This document shows, piece by piece, positions 26,650 to 35,924 of a stretch of 64,000 nt of DNA. The position numbers were made by a program, and so were the translations under genes. Under the pieces are notes generated by a model. That model did not search any database and was not told the DNA's origin. It saw nothing but the letters and a program-made list of their open reading frames with translations. Numbering within the stretch: position 1 is the first letter of the stretch; every line of letters starts with the position of its first letter. The stretch comes from Spirosoma sp. (lineage in GTDB: Bacteria > Bacteroidota > Bacteroidia > Cytophagales > Spirosomataceae), in contig NZ_JAPLET010000015.1 of NCBI RefSeq assembly GCF_026391055.1, forward strand, positions 372,001 through 436,000, in the 5' to 3' direction.

Positions 26650-27135
26650 ATGACCGAAATTCGTAAAGCCACCGCCGATGATCAGGACGCGATCTGGCAT
26701 ATTATCAGACCCGTTATTGCCACGGGCGATACCTATTGTTTTGCCCCGGATTCATCAAGAGAGAAGATGCTGAGTTATTGGTGTCATGACGATAAATACA
26801 CCTACGTCGCTACGGTTGAGGATAACGTGGCAGGAACGTTTATCCTGAAAGATAACCAAGTCGACCTCGGCTCGCACGTAGCAAATGCGTCGTATATGGT
26901 TTCTGCCGGGTATGAAAGGCAGGGGATAGGGCAACGTATGGGCGAGTATTCCATTCAGGAAGCCCGGCGGTTAGGTTACCGGGCCATGCAGTTCAATATC
27001 GTCGTGAAAAGCAACGAGCGGGCTGTCCGGCTCTGGCAAAAACTCGGTTTCGACATCATTGGTGAGATTCCGGATGCGTTCAACCATGCGCAGCTTAGCT
27101 ATACGAACGCCTATATTATGTATCGGAAACTATAA
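26650..27135 (+). CDS. GNAT family N-acetyltransferase
   Basis: A 161-residue cytoplasmic acetyltransferase. It opens with IRKATADDQDAIWHI and has the acetyl-CoA-binding motif A as YERQGIGQRMGEYSI, then AMQFNIVVKSNERAVRLWQK, where the Asn and the LW/KLGF (WQKLGFDIIG) are typical of motif B. The pattern resembles phosphinothricin-like or general GNATs acting on small amines; the substrate is unknown. The next gene begins 16 nt after the stop, so the two are probably cotranscribed. Confidence 0.88.
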   Translation: MTEIRKATADDQDAIWHIIRPVIATGDTYCFAPDSSREKMLSYWCHDDKYTYVATVEDNVAGTFILKDNQVDLGSHVANASYMVSAGYERQGIGQRMGEYSIQEARRLGYRAMQFNIVVKSNERAVRLWQKLGFDIIGEIPDAFNHAQLSYTNAYIMYRKL

Positions 27136-27151
27136 TGCGAATTTGAACGAA

Positions 27152-27544
27152 ATGACACTCAGAAAACCATACCTGATTAGCTGGCTGGCCGTACCCGTGC
27201 TTATGTTGATGGGGTTTTTATTTCGTCAGCATACGGTGGATATTCACTTATACGATACCTATTTTGTGATTGCCAATAACCACGTTGCGCTAGCTGGAGC
27301 AGCCTTATTGCTGGTAGCCGGACTGGGTTACTGGTTGCTTCAGAAAATTGGTAAGATGCCAAATGTTACGCTGACGGTGTTTCACCTATTACCAACGATT
27401 GGCGTGTTGATGCTCTTGGCACTGCCTGTAGCCAGTGATAGTGATTTAATGGGTGCCGAATGGTTCTTCCTGATTGTATTCGCTCTTCTGGTAGGTCAGT
27501 GTGCGTATATCGCCAATATCCTGATAACGCTGTTGCGGAAGTAA
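27152..27544 (+). CDS. Small four-helix membrane protein resembling a piece of cytochrome oxidase subunit I
   Basis: A 130-residue protein with four hydrophobic helices (about 7-24, 46-66, 76-94 and 102-126). The stretch DIHLYDTYFVIANNHV, followed by ALLLVAGLGYWLLQKIGKM, matches the helix X region of haem-copper oxidase subunit I (DxxxHDTYFVVAHFHYV, then FAGxYYWxxKxxG). In COX1 the two His of HFH bind haem a3 and haem a; here the triplet is NNH, so the a3 ligand is lost and the other His is kept. It cannot be an oxidase by itself. The start at 27152 is chosen 16 nt after the GNAT stop; the longer frame overlaps the GNAT gene. Confidence 0.6.
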   Translation: MTLRKPYLISWLAVPVLMLMGFLFRQHTVDIHLYDTYFVIANNHVALAGAALLLVAGLGYWLLQKIGKMPNVTLTVFHLLPTIGVLMLLALPVASDSDLMGAEWFFLIVFALLVGQCAYIANILITLLRK

Positions 27545-27651
27545 ATTCATACAGAAGCTTTCTGCACAACTAAACAGCTACCAACAACCACCCATCACAA
27601 TTTCACCAAGTCGTTGGTAGTCAGCCGTACTTTTGGGGAAAACCTCAGCCA

Positions 27652-28206
27652 ATGAAACTACGACTGCTACTACTGCTTCTCCTCGCCAGCGCATCGCTGA
27701 GCAGTTATGCGCAAAAAGCCAGCGCTAAATCGGCAAACGATCAGTATGTCTGTCTGCCTTGCGGGTCTGACTGCGACCATGCCGTACTGGATGGACCCGG
27801 TAGCTGTCCGCATTGTGGTATGAGACTGGTACTCAAAAAGAGTGTCGTTTTTACGAATATTTCCCCTACCGAACTTTGCAAAACGGTAGCCGCCCGGCCA
27901 AACGTTATTCTGCTGGATGTCCGAACGCCCGACGAATTTTCAGGAAGGGCGCATGAGCATTTCGGTCGGTTAAAAAACGCCATTAACATTCCGGTACAGG
28001 AATTGGAAAGCCGTTTGGCCGAGCTGAATGGGGCGAAAAATAAGGAGATCATCGTCTATTGTTCGCACAGCCATCGAAGTCCGCGAGCCAGCCACATCCT
28101 GACCGAGAACGGTTTCACCAATGTCAAAAATATGACCGGTGGCATGTCGGTCTGGAATGACTCGGTCGGTCAGCTTCCTTTTGGTAAAGCACTATTGGTT
28201 AAATGA
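27652..28206 (+). CDS. Exported rhodanese-like protein with N-terminal metal-binding segment
   Basis: A 184-residue protein with signal peptide (residues 1-20), then a Cys/His-rich segment YVCLPCGSDCDHAV and GSCPHCGMRLV (Cys34, 37, 41, 52, 55), typical of small heavy-metal-binding domains. A single rhodanese domain follows from about residue 70 (LLDVRTPDEF), with the active loop CSHSHRS and catalytic Cys137. Such proteins may bind soft metals or handle sulfane sulfur in the periplasm. It stands alone, facing the small exported protein gene across a 20-nt gap. Confidence 0.88.
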   Translation: MKLRLLLLLLLASASLSSYAQKASAKSANDQYVCLPCGSDCDHAVLDGPGSCPHCGMRLVLKKSVVFTNISPTELCKTVAARPNVILLDVRTPDEFSGRAHEHFGRLKNAINIPVQELESRLAELNGAKNKEIIVYCSHSHRSPRASHILTENGFTNVKNMTGGMSVWNDSVGQLPFGKALLVK

Positions 28207-28226
28207 TTTGGTTTCGATAGTGGCCC

Positions 28227-28523
28227 TTATCGCTGATTAGTCCGCGTACTCCGCTTCACCTTCCGAGTAGCCCGTTCCTGCGTTTTTACAGATGTCCCCT
28301 GCGCTGTGGTGCTGGACGGAACCGCCATCGGTCGGCCACTTTGCCCACTGGCTCCGTCGTTGGTGGCACTGACATTCATTGAACTGTCGATGACGACACT
28401 ACCGGGCGTGGTGCTTCTGGCCGATTTAGGTTTGCTTGCTTTGGGTGTTGTCCCGGTTTGCGCCTGGGCCGTAACAGTCAGGGTTATCAGTAACAGTGTA
28501 TGAAGAATTAGTTGCTTGTTCAT
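28227..28523 (-). CDS. Small exported Ser/Thr-rich protein
   Basis: A 98-residue protein with a clear signal peptide (MNKQLILHTLLLITLTVTAQA) and a low-complexity mature part rich in Ser, Thr, Ala, Lys and Arg, ending in a basic tail (RATRKVKRSTRTNQR). No domain is recognised. The start at 28521-28523 is chosen because it begins the signal sequence; upstream Mets exist. It is probably a real gene because of the signal peptide, but its function is unknown. Confidence 0.6.
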   Translation of the reverse strand: MNKQLILHTLLLITLTVTAQAQTGTTPKASKPKSARSTTPGSVVIDSSMNVSATNDGASGQSGRPMAVPSSTTAQGTSVKTQERATRKVKRSTRTNQR

Positions 28524-28608
28524 GTTGTGATTCATCGCTTGGTATGATGACAACTACATGCAACCGAAATGGGCTATCGAAAGTCAGGATATTGAGTAAG
28601 TGGGAGCA

Positions 28609-28635
28609 ATGTAGTGCCGACGGCGGGGACTACAT
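28609..28635. repeat. Hairpin overlapping the stop of the alpha/beta hydrolase gene
   Basis: ATGTAGT (28609-28615) pairs with ACTACAT (28629-28635) around GCCGACGGCGGGG. It carries the GTAGTGCCGACGG core shared with 20519 and 23199. It could help end the minus-strand transcript. Confidence 0.5.
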
Positions 28636-30645
28636 TTTTTTCTCCTGGGCAGCCTTGATGTAAGCTTGGCCATCTTCCGCTAATAAAAATCGCTGTTTAA
28701 TTAGCAGCTGCACCGATTTTCGAACGGCGTCTACGTACCCCTCATGCGTCTGGTAACGCTCCTGAATGGATAGGCGGGGATCATTCGTTGAGAGCCGTTC
28801 GGCTTTGGTAGCTTTAAACGGAATGTATTGGCCAGCCCCTTCGCAGCCGTCGTTTTCACCATAATCGGTTCGCCGTAACGCCCATCCGGTTGTCGTCGCG
28901 ATGGGTACCGCAACCGGAGGCAAGCGAATCCCGGCGACTTCATTGCCATCTTTATCGACTTTCGACACAAAATTCACGTACGAAGGCCGGTCGGCTACGC
29001 TGGTCGGGAAACGGGTAATGACGCCCTGATCGAGTGAAGGACCGAAATCAAGGAGGTAGCGGGTGGTGATCAGGCCCGTGTAGGTAACGCCCGGAATAGT
29101 GGGCCAGCCTAGAGCCGCCTGCGGAACTACGCCTGTTTGCGAACCCGGTTGCGGCACGGCCAAAATGGCTGTTTTGTTGGACTGCCGCGGCACCTGACTA
29201 GCAGGAGGAGCAATGCCCTTCGTTACCCAGGCATCGAGTGCCATGAACAGTGCCCGCAAAGCTGGTTCGCCGTTGGTGGGGTTCTGAAACTGCTGGCAAG
29301 TGCCCCGGTTCGTTTCGTTACCCGTTCCGTGCTGTGCGCCGGAAATCAAATAAAACCGAACATTGTTCGGGTCGGAGAGGTCGTTGCCCCGACTATTGGT
29401 ATGCAGCAGCGACGCGGCTTTTACCCAGTATTCATTGGCGGAGTTGATCTCAAATACTTTCGGGCAGGTGTTGCTGACGGTGCAGCGGGCTAGCCGACCG
29501 GCAGTTTTTCCTGTAAGCGGATCGGTCAGGACGGGATAGGCGAAGGGGAAAAGGCCTTCAGGGTACAGGTGATTTTGCCGGTTTCTTTCTGTGCGCGAGG
29601 GCTGAGCAAAGCGGTAGTTGAGGGCAATGCCACTGGCCCCACCGAGCCAGTTTTCGATACCGTCCAGCACCCGGCGGTTCTGCTCATCGGCATTAAAACC
29701 CAGCGTCTGGAAATCATTGACATAGCGGGCGGGCTGCGAGAGTGAGTACGAAAAGGTGTACCGGATGTCGTTCGCCAGTGGATTCGGGTTGCCGAAATCA
29801 TCGGCGGTGGCGTACCGCAGAAACGAGACGAAATCGCGGGTGGCGGCAAAGCCAATCCCAGCTACAACGGGGTCTTTGGCCGTGTAGTTGAACTCATAAA
29901 TAGCACTTTGCCGGAAGGGTGTTCCGACTGGTAACAGCCGGATGGTTTTATCGCCGGTGTACTCCCAACCCTCAGCCGGAATTGTGGTAGGTGTATCGCC
30001 CAGCCGATCCCGCACGGTGAGCGTTGCCTTTGCTTTCTCCTGCGTGGCGGTCGGGTAAGCGAGCGAATATGTCAGGGAAGTGGCATTGTCGAACGAGATG
30101 TATTCGTAAGACGGCCCCGTAATGGACGAGCCATCGGCGTTATGGGCGATGGGAACGGTAATCGTCAGGTTATTATTGACCGGCGCGGCCGAACAATCCC
30201 AGCCGTTCCAGGCCAGCGTGTAGCCCCTGTTCATCAGAAAGCCTTCGCCAGCCTGAGCGGCCGTGTTGGGGTCGTTGCCGCCACTGCTTTTGTTGAACCC
30301 GCCAATAAGCTTGCCGCCCCGGTTGTTGATCTCCAGAAAGAGCTTGTGGTTGCCGGTGGCAAGATTAATGGGTTTAAGAATGTAAATATCCATTGCATAT
30401 TCCACCATACCTTTTGCATTACGGGGAGCCAGCCTGATATCCGTAATGAGCGCGTTCTGCAGGCTGTTGGGGTCAAGTTCGCCATAGGCTTTGCCCCTCA
30501 GTTTTTCATAAGCCCCCACCTGCCCGAACACTTTTCCCTCAAACGTGGGCGACTGAACGCTGTTGATCTCGATACGGATGATACGCGCCTGCGTCGGGAA
30601 GGAGAAGGCGATGAGGAGCAGCAGGAAGGATAAGCGGATGAGCAT
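28630..30645 (-). CDS. Secreted alpha/beta-hydrolase-domain protein
   Basis: A 671-residue exported protein with signal MLIRLSFLLLLIAFSFPTQA. The FEGKVFGQVGAYEKLRGKAYGELDP start, the LFLEINNRGG strand and the later FYLISGAQHGTG segment are typical of the large alpha/beta hydrolase domain family (Abhydrolase_10-like) found in Bacteroidota and Proteobacteria. Members are usually annotated as hypothetical hydrolases or esterases; the substrate is unknown. The start at 30643-30645 is chosen to give a clean signal peptide. A 33-bp inverted repeat lies just upstream, between this gene and the dehydrogenase gene. Confidence 0.75.
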   Translation of the reverse strand: MLIRLSFLLLLIAFSFPTQARIIRIEINSVQSPTFEGKVFGQVGAYEKLRGKAYGELDPNSLQNALITDIRLAPRNAKGMVEYAMDIYILKPINLATGNHKLFLEINNRGGKLIGGFNKSSGGNDPNTAAQAGEGFLMNRGYTLAWNGWDCSAAPVNNNLTITVPIAHNADGSSITGPSYEYISFDNATSLTYSLAYPTATQEKAKATLTVRDRLGDTPTTIPAEGWEYTGDKTIRLLPVGTPFRQSAIYEFNYTAKDPVVAGIGFAATRDFVSFLRYATADDFGNPNPLANDIRYTFSYSLSQPARYVNDFQTLGFNADEQNRRVLDGIENWLGGASGIALNYRFAQPSRTERNRQNHLYPEGLFPFAYPVLTDPLTGKTAGRLARCTVSNTCPKVFEINSANEYWVKAASLLHTNSRGNDLSDPNNVRFYLISGAQHGTGNETNRGTCQQFQNPTNGEPALRALFMALDAWVTKGIAPPASQVPRQSNKTAILAVPQPGSQTGVVPQAALGWPTIPGVTYTGLITTRYLLDFGPSLDQGVITRFPTSVADRPSYVNFVSKVDKDGNEVAGIRLPPVAVPIATTTGWALRRTDYGENDGCEGAGQYIPFKATKAERLSTNDPRLSIQERYQTHEGYVDAVRKSVQLLIKQRFLLAEDGQAYIKAAQEKKM

Positions 30646-30656
30646 ATATGTCTGGT

Positions 30657-30743
30657 CCAAGCCGCTACGGCGAACCGTTCCAGCTTGGCTATTGTCATAA
30701 AGGTAACACGGCCAAGCTGGAACGGTCCGCCGTAGCGGCTTGG
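30657..30743. repeat. 33-bp inverted repeat (CCAAGCCGCTACGGC element)
   Basis: The 33-nt element at 30657-30689 and its reverse complement at 30711-30743 differ by one base and are separated by 21 nt. A third copy lies at 37040-37072. The pair sits in the gap between the 2-hydroxyacid dehydrogenase stop and the hydrolase start. Confidence 0.88.
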
Positions 30744-30753
30744 CCCGGACGTT

Positions 30754-31710
30754 CTAATTCACCACATTCACCGGTTTGCCATCCAGAAACGCGGCCAGAT
30801 TCTCGACCGTAATGGCCATAAGTCGGGCGCGGGCTTCGGTGGTGGCCCAGGCGATATGCGGGGTGATGAGGCAGTTTTTGGCCGTAAATAGCGGGTTGTC
30901 GGGCAGGGGCGGCTCTTTCGACAAAACGTCGATTCCTGCACCGGCAATGACGCCGTTGTTGAGCGCATCGGCCAGATCCTGATCCACGATGATCGGGCCG
31001 CGCGAGGTGTTGAGCAGAAAGGCCGATGACTTCATCAGGGCCAGGTTTTCTTTGTTGATAAGTCCCTGCGTTTCGGGCACCAAGGGCGTGTGGATGCTCA
31101 CCACATCCGACTCCGCCAGTAGTTCGGGAATCTCCGCCCATTTGAAGTTTGGCCGGTGCGACTGATCGGTGCGGTGTCGTTTGGAACCGATGATGTTCAT
31201 GCCAAAGGCCGTGGCTACATCGGCCACTTTCTCACCGATACTCCCGAAGCCAATGATGCCCATCGTTTTGCCCGCCAGTTCGATGAGCGGGTAATCCCAG
31301 AAACAGAAATCCACCGACCGCGCCCACTTGCCATCCCGTACCGAATCGCTGTGCCGCTGCACGTGCAGGGTCAGTTCGAGCAGCAGCGCAAACGTCAGTT
31401 GAACAACGGAGGGCGTGCCATAGCCGGGAACATTGCTCACGACAACCCCCTTCTTTTTAGCCGTGGCGGTGTCGATAATATTGAATCCGGTAGCCAGTAC
31501 GCTGATGAATTTCAGGTTGGGCAATTGGTCGAGGGTGGCCGCGTCGAGGGGCGTTTTGTTGGTAAAAATGATGTCGGCATCCTGCGCCCGCTCCACAATT
31601 TTATCGGTGGGCGTCCGGTCATATACCGTCACCTCAGCCAGTTTTTCAACACCTTCCCAGGACAAATCGCCCGGATTCAGGGTGTAGCCATCTAATACGA
31701 CAATCTTCAT
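30754..31710 (-). CDS. D-2-hydroxyacid dehydrogenase (glycerate dehydrogenase-like)
   Basis: A 318-residue NAD-dependent dehydrogenase that interconverts 2-keto and D-2-hydroxy acids. The nucleotide-binding GFGSIG is at 154-159. Catalytic residues are Arg237 (NTSRG), Glu266 (VLSKEP) and His285 (TPHIAW). The MKIVVLDGYTLNPGDLSW start is like that of glycerate dehydrogenase (HprA) proteins. The start at 31708-31710 is chosen because it begins the typical N-terminal strand. It follows the lactate permease gene by 92 nt on the same strand, which suggests use of imported hydroxy acids such as lactate or glycolate. Confidence 0.92.
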   Translation of the reverse strand: MKIVVLDGYTLNPGDLSWEGVEKLAEVTVYDRTPTDKIVERAQDADIIFTNKTPLDAATLDQLPNLKFISVLATGFNIIDTATAKKKGVVVSNVPGYGTPSVVQLTFALLLELTLHVQRHSDSVRDGKWARSVDFCFWDYPLIELAGKTMGIIGFGSIGEKVADVATAFGMNIIGSKRHRTDQSHRPNFKWAEIPELLAESDVVSIHTPLVPETQGLINKENLALMKSSAFLLNTSRGPIIVDQDLADALNNGVIAGAGIDVLSKEPPLPDNPLFTAKNCLITPHIAWATTEARARLMAITVENLAAFLDGKPVNVVN

Positions 31711-31802
31711 TTCTGGTTGTTTCTTTTGTCCTGTTGATAAACGGTATGTGGGCAAACCGGGTTTTGTATCAGCCCAAGGCTTTAGCCGTGGACTGAAAAA
31801 GG

Positions 31803-33572
31803 TCAATCGACCAACTTCGGTATCTGTTTTTCCTTTCCCGCCATCACCCTGATAAACATTCCAATCACTACCAAAACCACGGCTAATATACCCAAATAGA
31901 GATACCCTTTCGTCAGATCGGGCAGAACAGCGGCTTTCTTACCGTCGAGCATTTCGTAGACCGGAATCATCCATTTCAGCACGTAGGCCTGTGCCAGCGT
32001 CAGAAAACTGATGAAGATCAGCATGTAAAAGCTGTGTTTCACCGTGAACCGGAACAACTGCGACTCTTTGCCGACCAGATTCCCGGCTGCGGCTGCTACA
32101 GCAATGGATTGGGGCGAAATCATTTTACCAACCACCCCCCCCGACACGTTGGCCGCTACCGTCACCACCGGATCGACGCCGATGGACTGCGCCGTGGCAT
32201 ACTGCAGTTTGCTGAACAAGGCGTTGGCCGAGGTGTCGGAACCCGTAATGAATACCCCCAGCCAGCCAAGTACGGGCGCGAAGAAGGGAAACAGGATGCC
32301 CGTACTCGCCAGAACGGCCGCCAGCGTGAGCGTAATACCGGAATCGTTCAAAATATAGGCAAAGGCCAGCACCGAGGCCACTGATAAAATGGGGAACCGC
32401 AATTGCCGGATGGTCTCCCCGAAAACGGTTAACCCCGTTCTGTATGTCAGCCCGACCAGCGGGATAGCGATGAGAGCTGCCAGTAAAATAGCCGTTCCAG
32501 CCGCTGAGAGGTAGTTGACTTTGAAAAGCTTTGGTATCGGGTTGCCATCGCTGCCCAGAATGGCGTTGTGTAACCCCGGAAACTCGAACTGAAACATACC
32601 CGTCGAATTGAGTACGTCTTTGATGGGTTGCATACCCCATGAAATGATGATGATCGTGAGCACGATAAACGGCGACCATGCCCGAATCACCTGTCCGGCG
32701 GTATAGCTGATGCTGGTATCGACCGTAGCGGCTGGTTCGTTATCAAAACGCCAGATGGTTTTGGGTTTCCAGTAGCGCAGAAACGTCATCAGGCAAATAA
32801 TGGAACCCAGCCCTGCAATGACATCGGGCAGGGCGGGGCCGAGGAAGTTTGACGAAAAATACTGGAGAAAGGCAAACGAAACCCCCGACACCACTACGGC
32901 GGGCCATATTTCAGACGCTTTTCGGAATCCGGCAATGATGCTGACCAGATAAAACGGCAGCATGACGGAGAGGATGGGCAGCGTTCGACCCACCATCTGC
33001 GAAATGGGCAGCTCCGGAATACCCGAAACCTGCGAAGCCACGGTAATGGGTATGCCGATGGAGCCAAACGCCACCGGAGCGGTGTTGGCGATCAGGCAGA
33101 TGCCCGACGCATAGAGCGGGTTAAATCCCAACCCGACCAGCATAGCCGCCGTAATGGCCACGGGAGCGCCAAAACCAGCGGTGCCTTCCAGAAACGAACC
33201 GAAGGAAAAGGCAATCAACAGCCCCTGTAGCCGTCGGTCGGCGGTAATGGACCCCATGACGTGTTTGATGATTTCGAACTGCCCGCTTTTCACGGTGAGA
33301 TTGAACAGAAAAACCGCCATGATTACCAGCCAGCAGATAGGAAACAGGCCGTACAGAGCACCATGTGCCGCCGACAGTAGCGCCAGCCCGACGGGCATAC
33401 CATACACCAGCGTAGCAATGAGCATGGCGAGAGCCGTAGCGATCAAGCTAGCCTGATAGCCTTTCATTTTCCGGATGATCAACGCCCAGAAGATAAACAG
33501 AATGGGAATCAACGCGACCAGTACGGACAACGTAATGTTGTTGAATGGGTCAATAACTTGTTTCCAGATCAT
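31803..33572 (-). CDS. lldP: L-lactate permease
   Basis: A 589-residue inner-membrane transporter of the LctP family with about 13-14 helices, importing lactate or glycolate with protons. Signature stretches are present: FGSFLEGTAGFGAPVAIT near residue 130 and TGSDTSANALFSKLQ near residue 440, followed by ISPQSIAVAAAAGNLVGKE. The family position and length (550-590) are normal. It lies upstream of the hydroxyacid dehydrogenase and 22 nt after the glycosidase-like gene, so these may form one transcript. Confidence 0.93.
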   Translation of the reverse strand: MIWKQVIDPFNNITLSVLVALIPILFIFWALIIRKMKGYQASLIATALAMLIATLVYGMPVGLALLSAAHGALYGLFPICWLVIMAVFLFNLTVKSGQFEIIKHVMGSITADRRLQGLLIAFSFGSFLEGTAGFGAPVAITAAMLVGLGFNPLYASGICLIANTAPVAFGSIGIPITVASQVSGIPELPISQMVGRTLPILSVMLPFYLVSIIAGFRKASEIWPAVVVSGVSFAFLQYFSSNFLGPALPDVIAGLGSIICLMTFLRYWKPKTIWRFDNEPAATVDTSISYTAGQVIRAWSPFIVLTIIIISWGMQPIKDVLNSTGMFQFEFPGLHNAILGSDGNPIPKLFKVNYLSAAGTAILLAALIAIPLVGLTYRTGLTVFGETIRQLRFPILSVASVLAFAYILNDSGITLTLAAVLASTGILFPFFAPVLGWLGVFITGSDTSANALFSKLQYATAQSIGVDPVVTVAANVSGGVVGKMISPQSIAVAAAAGNLVGKESQLFRFTVKHSFYMLIFISFLTLAQAYVLKWMIPVYEMLDGKKAAVLPDLTKGYLYLGILAVVLVVIGMFIRVMAGKEKQIPKLVD

Positions 33573-33594
33573 AAGGGTGGGGGTTGGGGGTAAC

Positions 33595-35760
33595 TCACGC
33601 TAAATCCAGCGCTACAATTTCGTGGTCGAGAACCTTCGGTACGCTTACCGATACCTTTCCGTTTTTGATCTCAAATTTGGGCTTCTGCCCGCTCATGAGC
33701 AACTTCACGCCCGTCACGGTAGCACCTTTAGGGACCTGAACCGATACCTGCGCATCCACCGGAATCAACTCCCGGAATGGCCCTTTCATCATCATCGGAT
33801 TCGTCAGGTTGACCAGATGAACGGTCATGGAATTCGCCTGCTGCCAGACGTTGACATCTATCACACCCGGCCCCGTTACAGCGACTATGGGCTCTTCATT
33901 GAGGGTCCAGTGAATGACGTTGCTCAACAATTGCCCGTGATCGACATTGAGCAGTTGCCAGAACGAACGGTCCAGGTCGCCGGGGATGTAGGCCACGCGT
34001 CCTTTACCCACCTGCCGCAGGTACAACTCCCGCGTATCGGTCTCTGCCACGCGCGGGTATACGTCTTCCATCGGCAAATCAGGATAGGTGGGGATGAGCG
34101 TAACCGGGCTGGGAAAGGTTGCCGTGGGTTTTACGTCGACTTTATAAATGGCGTTGATGATGCGGGGCGTATCGTCCAGACCGTTCAGAATGGTCTGGCT
34201 CTGGCTGTTCTTCGCGTCGTGGCGGAGGTGCAGATAGCTGTTTCGCATGGGGCCTTCCACCTTACCGGCATACGACAACCCCAGCAAACTCGCCAGACCG
34301 AAGTCCGGACGCGGGTTGCCCTCTTCGTCATACAGCGACGTTTCGAAAGTCGCCATCAGACTACCACCCGCGTTGACAAACGCTTGTAATTGGGTACACT
34401 GGCTATTGGAAAGGGCGGCAATGTTGGGCAGAATCAGCAGCTTGAACCGCTTCAGGTCGTCGGGCGTAAGCAGCCGGTCGTTCACCATATCGAACGGAAT
34501 TCTACTTTCAACAAGGGTCTGGTAGATACCATCGAGGTGGTCGCTGCTTTTCTGCTGCCAGGGTTTGCCACCGTAATTACGGTCGGTCTGCTCCGAGTAG
34601 ACTACGCCCACCCGCGCCATCGACGCCGTATTACGAAGGTATTTTTCGTTTTTGTGATAACCCTCGTATACCTTAGCCACGGCCTCCATCCAGCGTTTGT
34701 CGTAGATGTCGCCCCCGAACTTGACGAAGCACGGCCGCATCCCGTTGGCCGTTCCTTCGGCCACCCAGATACGGATTTCAGCATCGCTCTGAACGGAGTC
34801 TTTCCAGCGGTATTCCTCTTCAATACCCACGCTGAAAATGCCGATCAGGGGCTTCATCCCCAGCGTCGAGCGCAGTTCTTTAGCGCCTTTGCCATTGGCC
34901 CAGGGCGCCATCAGTCCGCGCCGGGCCTGCTGGTCGGCGAAGAAAAGATCGGCTTCTTTGCCGGTGACAATTTTATCGGGAAAACCATTGGGAATGAAGC
35001 GGGACGCGGGCCGCTGCTGACGGATACCGGCATCCCACAAGGCCCATACCTCCCGTAACCGGTTGGTTCGCCATTCCGACCATTTTCGGTAAGTAGGGTC
35101 CAGCCGCTCTATTTTCTTCGGCAGTTCCAGACCCGATGCCACTTTGAAGTTGCGGGTGCAATGCTCGCAGTAGCAAATGTCGTGACCAGCCCATCGGTTC
35201 GAAAAAATGCCTTCGGGCTGGAATCGCTCCATAATCTCTTTGTTCACCTGCGGCATAAACTCGAAGTTGTACGGCCCGAGTGAACAGGTGACCCACAAGT
35301 CGGGATTGGCCCAGTGACGTCGTTTGCTGCCATCGACGTTAACCGCGATCCAGTCGGGGTGGGCATTGTACACATTTTGCCGGGCGGCATGGGGATCGGT
35401 CCGGAGCATGATCTTCATGTCCAGTTTTTTACAGCCTTCTACCAGATAGCCCAGCGTATCGGCGTTACCCAGGTAATCGCTTCGGTGATGCAGCGGGATG
35501 TTGGTCGGGTAAAACGCGACCACGCCCCCGGCGCTGAGTAAAGCCCCGTCAGCATGAATTCGTTTAAAGTAACTCAGCCAGAAATCGGGGTCGTAATGGC
35601 CGGGGTCGCGCTCCACAAAGGCCAGTTGTGCCCACCGCATTGGCCCGTCGAGCCATCGCGTTTCCGTTGGCGACAAGGCGTTGTCCATCAACGGCTGACC
35701 CGCCAGCGCATAGGCCCCGCCAATCAGGCCGGTGGTCTTAATAAATTCTCTTCGTTCCAT
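33595..35760 (-). CDS. Tat-exported glycosidase-like protein with beta-galactosidase trimerisation-type domain
   Basis: A 721-residue protein with a twin-arginine leader (MERREFIKTTGLIGGAYALAG). The first half is a TIM-barrel of the putative glycosyl hydrolase (GHL6/alpha-amylase-like) type, with WAQLAFVERDPGHYD and the EGIFSNRWAGHDICYCEHC segment. The latter half has a Rossmann-like region (LLILPNIAALSNSQCTQLQ) typical of the beta-galactosidase trimerisation domain. Catalytic residues cannot be assigned with confidence. The start at 35758-35760 is chosen because it sets the Tat motif at the N-terminus. It lies 22 nt upstream of lldP. Confidence 0.75.
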   Translation of the reverse strand: MERREFIKTTGLIGGAYALAGQPLMDNALSPTETRWLDGPMRWAQLAFVERDPGHYDPDFWLSYFKRIHADGALLSAGGVVAFYPTNIPLHHRSDYLGNADTLGYLVEGCKKLDMKIMLRTDPHAARQNVYNAHPDWIAVNVDGSKRRHWANPDLWVTCSLGPYNFEFMPQVNKEIMERFQPEGIFSNRWAGHDICYCEHCTRNFKVASGLELPKKIERLDPTYRKWSEWRTNRLREVWALWDAGIRQQRPASRFIPNGFPDKIVTGKEADLFFADQQARRGLMAPWANGKGAKELRSTLGMKPLIGIFSVGIEEEYRWKDSVQSDAEIRIWVAEGTANGMRPCFVKFGGDIYDKRWMEAVAKVYEGYHKNEKYLRNTASMARVGVVYSEQTDRNYGGKPWQQKSSDHLDGIYQTLVESRIPFDMVNDRLLTPDDLKRFKLLILPNIAALSNSQCTQLQAFVNAGGSLMATFETSLYDEEGNPRPDFGLASLLGLSYAGKVEGPMRNSYLHLRHDAKNSQSQTILNGLDDTPRIINAIYKVDVKPTATFPSPVTLIPTYPDLPMEDVYPRVAETDTRELYLRQVGKGRVAYIPGDLDRSFWQLLNVDHGQLLSNVIHWTLNEEPIVAVTGPGVIDVNVWQQANSMTVHLVNLTNPMMMKGPFRELIPVDAQVSVQVPKGATVTGVKLLMSGQKPKFEIKNGKVSVSVPKVLDHEIVALDLA

Positions 35761-35842
35761 GAGGTAAAGGCAGGAGTGAACACGACGGGTTCTCAAAAAA
35801 ACAGAGATTATTATGGTCGTATTCTACTCTTACCTCTGTACC

Positions 35843-35924
35843 CGCGGATCTTTAGTCCGCGTAGCCGTCAGGCTAAGATAGAGCGTATTAGTAGCCTGAC
35901 GGCTACGCGGACTAAAGATCCGCG
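35843..35924. repeat. 33-bp perfect inverted repeat overlapping a stop codon
   Basis: Arms 35843-35875 and 35892-35924 are exact reverse complements over 33 bp with a 16-nt loop. The right arm includes the last codons and the stop of the FAD oxidoreductase gene (stop at 35912-35914). The sequence begins CGCGGATCTTTAGTCCGCGT. The element is long and GC-rich enough to block or process transcripts. Confidence 0.92.
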
